In this document: piece by piece, positions 56,724-64,000 of the stretch | Numbering within the stretch: the first letter of the stretch is position 1 | Layout of the letters: each line of letters starts with the position of its first letter | Source of the DNA: Alnus glutinosa | Lineage: Eukaryota; Streptophyta; Magnoliopsida; Fagales; Betulaceae | NCBI RefSeq assembly: GCF_958979055.1 | Contig: NC_084888.1 | Location: 762,001 to 826,000 of the forward strand | Length of the DNA: 64,000 bases | Reading direction: 5' to 3' | Notes under the pieces: generated by a model | The model's input: the letters and a program-made list of their open reading frames with translations, nothing else | Databases searched by the model: none | What the model was told of the DNA's origin: nothing | Translations under genes and position numbers: made by a program

Positions 56724-58794
56724 TTTTTTTTCTGTTTTAAAAACTCGGTATAAGAAATAATAATAATAATAAATCGTTACTTTTTTTTTAAGTTTTAGGC
56801 TCCATTTGAGTTTACGTTTAAAAAAAAAATGTGATTTTTAAATAATGATTTTAAAGTATATGATGTGAAAAAATTAATTTTTAAAGGCGTAGTTAAACGT
56901 TTGGTAAAATTATAATTTGATTTTTAAAATCGTAATTAGCTTTTAAAATTTTGTTTTTTTAAAATAAAACCCATCTACCAGTTATTTGAAAAAACAATTT
57001 TTTGAATTTTTCAAATTATAATTTTTTAAAAATATAATTTTCAAAAGATTTATTTTTTAAAATTTAATTTAAAATAACACTTTTTATTTACAAAATCATA
57101 ATCTCAAAACTCACTTTTTAAATTGTCTTATTTTGTTTTTACGCAATCAAAAGGAAAGGGGAGAGAGAAGCTACAAACAAGAGTGCAACAAAATCATACT
57201 CACAAAAAAAAAAAAAAAAAAAAAAAAGAGTGCAACAAAATCCATCAGAGGAGAGAGGATAAAGACAAGGAAAGCAAAAACCAAACAATCCATGATTAGC
57301 AGCCCAGCTGCTACGTCAGCCCTTTTGTTGACTTTCCTATAAAATTTAGAAGCTTCCAGCTAAATAACTGATTGAGCTGGTGAAGAGCATCATCTATGAT
57401 GATAACTTTGATTAAAAAAATAATAATAATCACTTCAAAAATAAACTCTTTTTCTCAATTTTTTTTTTATTTTTATTTTAACGACTTATCGTTAAAGCCT
57501 TTATTTTCTATCTCAAATTAAATATATTAACAAACAATTTATAATTAATAACACTTTTTTAAAAACAACTTTTACATTTGTGTCCCGTAAAAAATACATT
57601 GTCCAAAAAAAACACCAAACACTCCCTAAAACACATTTACATACTTTTTATATTGAGATTCTGCAAGAAAAAAAAAAAAAAAAAAAAAAAAAACTCCTTA
57701 TATTGAGTTGTGAAATTTTATTACGATGAGTCAAGTACGGAACCCGAATTGTCGTTATAAAAGAAAGAAATAAAGCATAAAGCATCTGGTAGCCGATTTT
57801 ATGGTCCAAAATAACCCCGAGGAGGAAAAAAGGAGGGTGGCATTGGGAATTTTGGTTAGGTTGGAATCTTTGCTGTATTATATATATATATATATATATA
57901 AATAAATATAGTCCTATGTTCCAACCGAACTGTCCCAAAATTTGGTACTACATGTTAAACTCGTTCGACTTTAAGGTCGGCGGGGGAGGATAAAGACAGT
58001 AAGTTCATCTGTGACACTACAATTGTATTATTTTGGAAGCATTTTGGTGGTAGGTGTGTCCACTGTCCACTGTCCACAGTACCCAACATCAACACGGACA
58101 GTCAAAATGTCCAAAATAGGCATTACCAGCAACCACATTTACTCCTTATTAGAAAATTCACACCCAAATTTTAAAAAGTGACGATTGATCTCCTCAAACC
58201 GTTAACATGTTTTCCTTTTTTTTTAAAAAATAAATAAAGGAAAAAAAAAAAAAAAAGAATAAGGTTGTTGGGAGGATATTTTCGAAAACAAATGTTGACG
58301 TTTGCGTGATATCTAATTCTATGCAAAAGTGGTTTCAATTTTGTTTTTTTTAATTGACACTTCAAGTATTATAGTAAAATAAAAATGCGATATTTAACTT
58401 TTTTTTTTAAAAAAAAAAATAATAATGTCACTAGAAAATAAATATTATCAGAAATAGTTAAAATAGAGTACTTACTTTAACAAAAAAAAAATGCAGCGGT
58501 TTAATAAAAATGAATCATAATGAGCTAAAAGCGTTTATCACAATATTGAAACATCATGATTCAATACTACTTGAAATAACACTAATTGGGAGTATTATGT
58601 TTACAATGCTATTTATAATCGTTAATTACTTGCTATATTATTTCTTAATAGATATGTAATATAGTTATGAAAAACTAAATTAAATTCAAATAATACACTA
58701 TTATCTCACATTTTTTTTCATAAGACTGATATGACAGTGTTCATGAACTTTTGAATAAACTATTATGAAAATAAAAAAAAAATTAAAAAAGAAA
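56724..58794. other. Gene-poor AT-rich interval
   Basis: 56.8-57.1 kb is A/T-rich with GGCTCCATTTGAGTTT at its left, resembling a decayed MITE end. Long A tracts occur at 57205-57227 and 57668-57692, and a (TA)n at about 57878-57900. No gene recognised. Confidence 0.35.
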
Positions 58795-59330
58795 AAGTAT
58801 ACCATCATGAAACGACAACTCTATTGTCAATGTGCTCCAAATTAATTACCAATTGTTTAAATGTATCCTCTATAAACTACCAAAAATTTTCCCTTAAAGC
58901 CAACGAATAGACAAAAATAACTATAAAAAATTTTAAATAAGACAAATGTATCTTTACAAATTTGGAAAAAAATAAAAAACTAAAAAAACAATTTTTTATT
59001 AAAAAAAAAAACAAAATTGATTTTGAAAGATTGGAAAGAAAAAAAAAAGATTTTTTCTTTTCAAAAAAGAAAAATGAAAATCCAAGGGGTGTCCCAAATT
59101 AAAAATTATATAAAACAAAATCTTAAAAAAGAATGAAAAACATTTGTTTTTATTTTTTTTCCTTTTTTAAAATTTTTTTTGTTTAGTTTTATATAATTGT
59201 ATGAATGGTATCTTTGTCATTGTGGGGCATATTGACATTGTTTGATAGTTTATAAGAGATATTGACACAATTGGTAGTTTAAATGCACATTGATAATTGA
59301 ATGGTAGTTTAAGTATAGTATATATACTTT
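58795..59330. mobile_element. Non-autonomous element with long inverted arms
   Basis: The left arm (58795-58900) and the right arm (59195-59330, reversed) share AAAAAGTATA, TCAATGTGC, TACCAATTGT and TATAAACTA in the same order. The interior is almost pure A/T tracts. The layout (long diverged arms, A/T core, no genes) is like the 2672-3227 element, but the sequence is different. A partial copy lies at 30930-31045. Confidence 0.55.
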
Positions 59331-61722
59331 TTTTTAAAAAAAAAAATAAAAAAAAATTAAAATCACATGGTCTATTAAAATAAATACATGTAAGTTTAAT
59401 AGGGTAAATTAAAGGGATTTGGGTTTATTTAAAATGACGAGAAAGCATGACATCTAAAGTAACATTACGTTGTATGTAGTAGAAATTAATGATGAAAAGG
59501 CAAAGTTTACCGATTACGTTGTCCACTTGTTCCAAATTAGGTTTGCATGCTATAAAACCATAGATTGGGTAGATGGAGCAATTTATAACGTGGATGACAT
59601 GCACAATGGGGAAGATTTTGAAAGCGACCCAAGATTATATAGCATTTACTTGAAGCCTAACTGTCCCCAAATGGTGGCAGTTGGGATTGTTCAATTTGTT
59701 TGCATCATCTTGTCCCCAAAAAGAAATAAGACTAAAAATTAAAAAAAAATAAAAAAAAAAATTAATTAGGGCAAGTCTCTTTCTGTATAGATATTGAATT
59801 ACTAAAGAGTTTACAAACTTTTTCGGTTATTATCCTTGTTATTCTTCTTATCGTAGTTATTGAGTTATCTTTCAATTATACTATAGCCATTTCTTCTGAC
59901 AGCCCATTTATTAAATTACCTAAAAATCGTCGTTTCGTGTCATCAAATTATTGAATCCATTATTTTTTTTTTTGGCTTAATGCTTATTCTTAGATGTTAA
60001 GTTTATTTCTTGTCATCTTTTTGTATTTTTTTTAATTTATGCAATCTCTCTTATTACAAAAACAAACAAACAAAAAAAAATGTCTTTGTTGTTTGTCCAT
60101 AAAATTTCACACATATCAAGGTAAATTGGAATTCTTGTAAATATTCAATTACAGCAAGGTAAAAAGATTTTGCCTAACCAGTTTGTGCCTTCCAAGAAAA
60201 TTAAAAAAAAAAAAATTAAAAAAAAAAAAGGGTTAGAAACAAACTTGTCTCTGGGGGTGTGTCTGAAAAGAAGAAAAAGAGTAAAACAAGATTCTCGGTA
60301 TCGGAATGTAAAAAAGGTAAACAATGACATGTACAGTATCTTCTTTTGCTTTCTTTGGCTTTTGTCCCCCCGTAGGCCGTATGTATTGCCCGCCTATACA
60401 AACTATTTCACTGCTCCTCTTTCTTTTTCTGGTCCAAAGATTCAAAGATATTTTCAACCTTTTCCCCACTTCACAGGTAAGATTCAAATCCTTGCATTCC
60501 CTTTTCTCTTTTTTTATTTATTTATTATCAAAAAACACAAATTATAATTTGATTCAAATATAATAGTGATCTATTCAAAATCTTATGTATTAAAGTATTG
60601 ATTAAATTGTAGTTTAACATAGTATCAAAGACAAAAGGTTTTGAATTAGAATCTTGACTTTGTCTTTTACCTTCCATTTCAATTAAATATTTCACATGTT
60701 GGGCCTTACATATTAAAATTTAAGTCATAATTTCACGTTTATGTCATATTAGAATACTTTTTTAAAAAAAAAAACAAAAACAAAAACTACTATCTAAAAA
60801 GCATTAACAAACAGAGCCGATAACTCGGATTGTCATTGCATGGGAGGGGCACTTCAGTAATTTAAGCCAATAAAGAGGAATTGAATTATTGAAATCAAAG
60901 GTAGGCCCATGGATAAGCCTCATGCCAATTGCCAATACAAGAGAAAGAGGGGCTGTTATGGGGGCCATTTTGTTGGCCACTTTTTTCATCGGTCACAATC
61001 TTTGAGAGATTGAAAAGTCATCATTCCAAGATACAAATAATAGATTCGTTTGTTTAATTATGTAAAATACCAATGAATACACAAAAACAGTATCAAATTT
61101 TGTACAAATCAATCATATGATCGAATGCACACAAGCAATGTGGTAACACCTATGCAACATATTATTTTAAGCATATGATCGATCAAATGACAGAGTTAGA
61201 ATTTTGATTCAGAAGAAACAAATATTAAAAATATTAAAAAAAAAAAATTATTTAACAGGCCGAGAAGTCATTTGGTCCCTCTCGTCCCCGAGTCCCGACT
61301 TCGCCACTCTTAAGATGGTCGATTTAATAACCGATAATTAATTAACTAGTGGGGTCCTTTGTTCATCTAGGTGATCTTCTTGATGGTATACGGTAGGATG
61401 TGTGGGTACATGTAGCACAGGATTGGTCCTATCAAAGATGTAAATTATTTGATCATATTATTAATTTTGGTTGGTATGCTTGGTGGCGGGCACATAGTTG
61501 GATATGGAGCCACACTAAATTATACAAATCCATGTCGTATATGCTACTTGTAGTGTCGTAAAGGTTTAAGAATTCCTTAACCAATTAAAAAAATATATCA
61601 CAAAACTTGACCCACAAATCCTACTAATTGAATGACAGATCATATTTTGATTGTGAAAGTTTAGAAATAGTAAATTTTTTTAAGGGGTTCAGTTTTTGTT
61701 AGAAGGATAAAGTTTTCAAGAT
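59331..61722. other. Gene-poor interval
   Basis: An open frame at 59470-59742 (plus, 90 codons) has balanced composition, but no family was recognised and no splice partner was found. A/T tracts are frequent. A degenerate retro-like repeat lies at 60585-60745. No gene is supported. Confidence 0.35.
60585..60745. mobile_element. Short retroelement-like repeat, partial fossil copy
   Basis: Contains TTTAACATAGTATCAAAGAC, a form of the family's primer-binding-like box, and TTTCAATTAAATATTTCAC followed by ATGTTGGGCC. Shares these blocks with the copies at 27590 and 29190. Terminal repeats are not visible. It is old and broken. Confidence 0.45.
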
Positions 61723-61956
61723 GTACAGAAATTTCTTACAAATCTGTTAGTAGAAAATTTCATACAACTCACATATAAGATTAACAAATGTTCTTTGGCA
61801 TGTGAGAAGCACATGCTATATGTGCTTCTCACATGCTTTTTTAATAACATTAATAAGAAAAACATGTGTTTCTCACATGTTTAAAGGACATATGTTACTC
61901 TTATATGTGGATTGTATGAAATTTCCTACAAATCGGTTTGTAGGAAATTTCTGTAC
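61723..61956. mobile_element. 234-bp MITE with about 70-bp inverted repeats and near-perfect 9-bp duplication
   Basis: The ends are GTACAGAAATTTC on the left and the exact reverse complement on the right. The arms continue with TACAAATC, GAAATTTCATACAA (left GAAAATTTCATACAA) and CACATATAAGA. The flanks TTTCAAGAT (61714-61722) and TTTTAAGAT (61957-61965) match 8 of 9, as expected for Mutator-like insertions. At 61798-61836 there is a perfect hairpin with 17-bp arms (GCATGTGAGAAGCACAT) and a 5-nt loop. Confidence 0.8.
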
Positions 61957-62129
61957 TTTTAAGATTTTCTTTGAATCGGGTATTCAGTCTATTAAATCAA
62001 TACATGTTTTTAGAGCATGTGATTTAAAAATGTGTGCGAGAATTATATATTCTAAGAACATATGTATTGCTTGTAACTCAGTTTAAAGGAAAACTTCACA
62101 TCTGTTTGATACGCAAGAAGAGACCAAGT

Positions 62130-62810
62130 AATGGAATTGCTATTTTGTTTTATTTGATTACGACATCGTTATTAGGAAAAATCATATTCTACTAAAATGA
62201 TGAATAGTTAATTATTCTAAAAAAAAGGAGGGGAATAGATACTCTCCTATGAATTTAATAGCTTTAAAAATAATATCCAAAAAAATCATTATTCATTATC
62301 ATTTCGATCTCCCTCATGGGTGGCCACCACTTGACCGAGCCCACTGCATAGTCTAAACAACCACTGGCCACCACCCGACCTAGCCCACTATCGGTCACCA
62401 TTCAGCCCGACCTATTGCTAACAACCATATTTGGCGAGCCTCTGCTGTTTTAGCCCACCATCCACCCATAATCTACTTCTAGCCATTATTAACCAGCTCG
62501 CAGGGCCTAATTCATTGTTGGCCACCCTGACAGTAAATTGAGGTGGATGGTGGCTGAAGATAGCAAATGGTCAGAGACTACGATAGACAATATCCATATA
62601 TGATTAGCAATAGGTAGGGCTAGGCCAAGTGGTGGCTAGTGGTAAGCTCCAAACTGGTAGTTGTGACCATTAGATCGGATGGTCCGACCACCTTCACATG
62701 GTGGTTGGTAGTGATGCCAACCAAATTGAAGGGAGGGGGTGGGGGGTAATACTCATTATTGTTCTCAAATAATCATCATTCCATTCCAGTCTACCAAATG
62801 TAGCCTTCAT
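62130..62810. mobile_element. Probable degenerate DNA transposon with GGTGGCC-rich core
   Basis: A GC-richer core (about 62310-62720) is full of GGTGGCCACCACTTG-like and GGTGGTTGGTAG-like segments in both orientations, with AT-rich outer parts. The right edge reads backwards ACATTTGGTAGACTGGAATG, a common MITE-type end. A clean left end and target duplication were not found. Confidence 0.4.
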
Positions 62811-63573
62811 TTTTTGCCAACAGTTTTAAGCAAATGGTCATTATTAGCTTAACGATGATGTTCGAATCATTCATAAGGTGATTAATGATAGCTCTCTAGG
62901 GAAATGGCAGGCTCGGTTGGGGGTAAGGGCGAACCAATAATAGCTCTCCACCGACCAATAATAGCCTATTGGATTGCATCTTCCCATTTATGATGATCCA
63001 TGCACTTCTGTATGAAGCATACAACAAAATTTGTTTATTTAATGCTCAATTTATTATATATCTAATTTTTGGTTTTATCCGAAACTAGGTATAGCCGGAT
63101 TCAGATCTTCATGTAGTAATTCAAACAACAAATATGAAAGAACTTCTATAAGACCTACCCGCCCAACCCCCCCACCTGCCTCTGTTCCTTTTTCCCATTT
63201 ACACAACAATGAACAATAGCTAGTGGGAAAGGATAGGGAACATGGTCATTTCAGCAAGACATGATAACGTCCAGTATACCAGATTCCATGTTCTTTATTC
63301 TGAAAATAACATATGTAAAGCAATTGAGTTCTACAACTACAGATCTGTGAGAGCTGCACCAATGACTCGAGCATCAAAATACATGTTCCATCGTAGCAGA
63401 TGTTCTCAATAAACAGAAAATGAAGTTTCTGGTCAGCCAGAGAGGGTGAGCAGAGCCATATGTCAGAACGTCGATACTCCGACCCAGCTCCCGAAAATTA
63501 TTGGAAATGAAAAGCAGCTGTTCTCCATAAATCTGGATACAACAAAAACATCATCTTCACAACAAATCTGATT
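62811..63573. other. Spacer and 3'UTR of the gamma carbonic anhydrase gene
   Basis: The last about 270 bases before 63574 are probably 3'UTR of the minus-strand gene. The rest is spacer without recognised features. Confidence 0.4.
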
Positions 63574-63852
63574 TTAAGTAGCTTTTTGTACTTTATCTGG
63601 AAGTATATTATCAGGAAGGATAAGCTCTTGAGGTGTTTCACGAACAACACCCAGCATTGAGTCATACTCCTCATCACGGTGAGCAAATTTCTTGCGAAGT
63701 AGCTTCTCAAATTCAATCTCATCAAAGCTCTTTGCATTTTCAGCTGCATGAACCTGTGCCAGGTTGGAATAATTTAGAGCTGACTGGGAGATGAAGGCCA
63801 TCTCTTCTTCGGTGAGTTTCCTGAGGAACTTTGCTGGATTACCTCCCCACAC
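63574..63852 (-). CDS. Gamma carbonic anhydrase, mitochondrial (last exon, partial gene)
   Basis: Last coding exon, 92 residues, starting after the acceptor TTACTGCAG; earlier exons lie beyond 64000. The sequence AKFLRKLTEEEMAFISQSAL, then YSNLAQVHAAENAKSFDEIE, then RETPQELILPDNILPDK matches the C-terminal tail of plant gamma-CA1/CA2. These trimeric left-handed beta-helix proteins form the matrix-exposed domain of mitochondrial complex I in plants and are needed for its assembly. The metal-binding histidines lie in the missing upstream part and cannot be checked. 63853-64000 is intron. Confidence 0.9.
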   Translation of the reverse strand: MWGGNPAKFLRKLTEEEMAFISQSALNYSNLAQVHAAENAKSFDEIEFEKLLRKKFAHRDEEYDSMLGVVRETPQELILPDNILPDKVQKAT

Positions 63853-64000
63853 CTGCAGTAACAATTTAAAAGCTTTAAATAGCTCCATCTATTCGTATAA
63901 TCGAACAAAGCCACATTTGCTAAGAAAATATGAAGCTCAAACACAAGGCATCCATAAATGGTAAGAACTCCTAGAGACTTAACAGCAAAATCAGGCAGGA

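Noticed and set aside
62310-62720. GC-richer block considered as an exon
   Set aside because: Repeated GGTGGCC words in both orientations and many stops in all frames point to a transposon core rather than coding sequence.

Overview
The window looks like nuclear DNA of a eudicot plant, probably a woody species. It is AT-rich between genes. Genes have short exons with GT-AG introns and plant-specific families (PLS-class PPR, DUF4408/DUF761, auxilin-like, gamma carbonic anhydrase). Many small non-autonomous DNA transposons, SINE-like repeats and (TA)n/(CT)n microsatellites lie between the genes and inside introns. I cannot name the species from sequence alone. No bacterial-style operons, CRISPR arrays or intact long retroelements were seen.

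Layout. 1-232 is one terminus of a CACTA transposon. 1080-2003 (-) is a J-like/zinc-ribbon protein gene. 2,672-10,200 is a repeat-dominated stretch with several MITE-type elements and a 1-kb hAT element (8606-9602). 11799-12593 (-) is a DUF4408/DUF761 membrane protein gene. 12.9-19.5 kb is gene-poor with two SINE copies. 19532-23071 (+) is a four-exon plastid lipid phosphate phosphatase (LPP-epsilon type). 24732-26888 (-) is an intronless PPR protein gene. 28085-30524 (-) is a five-exon endo-beta-mannanase (MAN7 type). 32946-39555 (-) is a nine-exon chloroplast ERA-like GTPase. 41531-44121 (-) is a coiled-coil/tail-anchored protein gene with a separate 5'UTR exon near 45.3-45.4 kb. 48340-48684 (-) is a small conserved plant protein gene. 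49463-56461 (-) is a seven-exon auxilin-like J-protein gene. 56.7-63.5 kb is gene-poor. 63574-63852 (-) is the last exon of a mitochondrial gamma carbonic anhydrase whose other exons lie beyond the right edge.

Five genes in a row (LPP-epsilon, mannanase, ERA GTPase, coiled-coil protein, small protein) appear in the same order as I remember for Arabidopsis At5g66450-At5g66490, with a PPR gene intercalated here. The genes do not form a pathway; they share a conserved chromosomal neighbourhood. The most interesting local details are in the ERA gene: a 36-bp tandem duplication copies the exon 2 acceptor so that two in-frame acceptors exist, intron 5 needs a GC-AG splice, and that same intron carries a fossil piece of chloroplast DNA with trnR-ACG. 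Exon coordinates were derived by hand from reading frames, splice consensus and protein-family continuity, not from transcripts.
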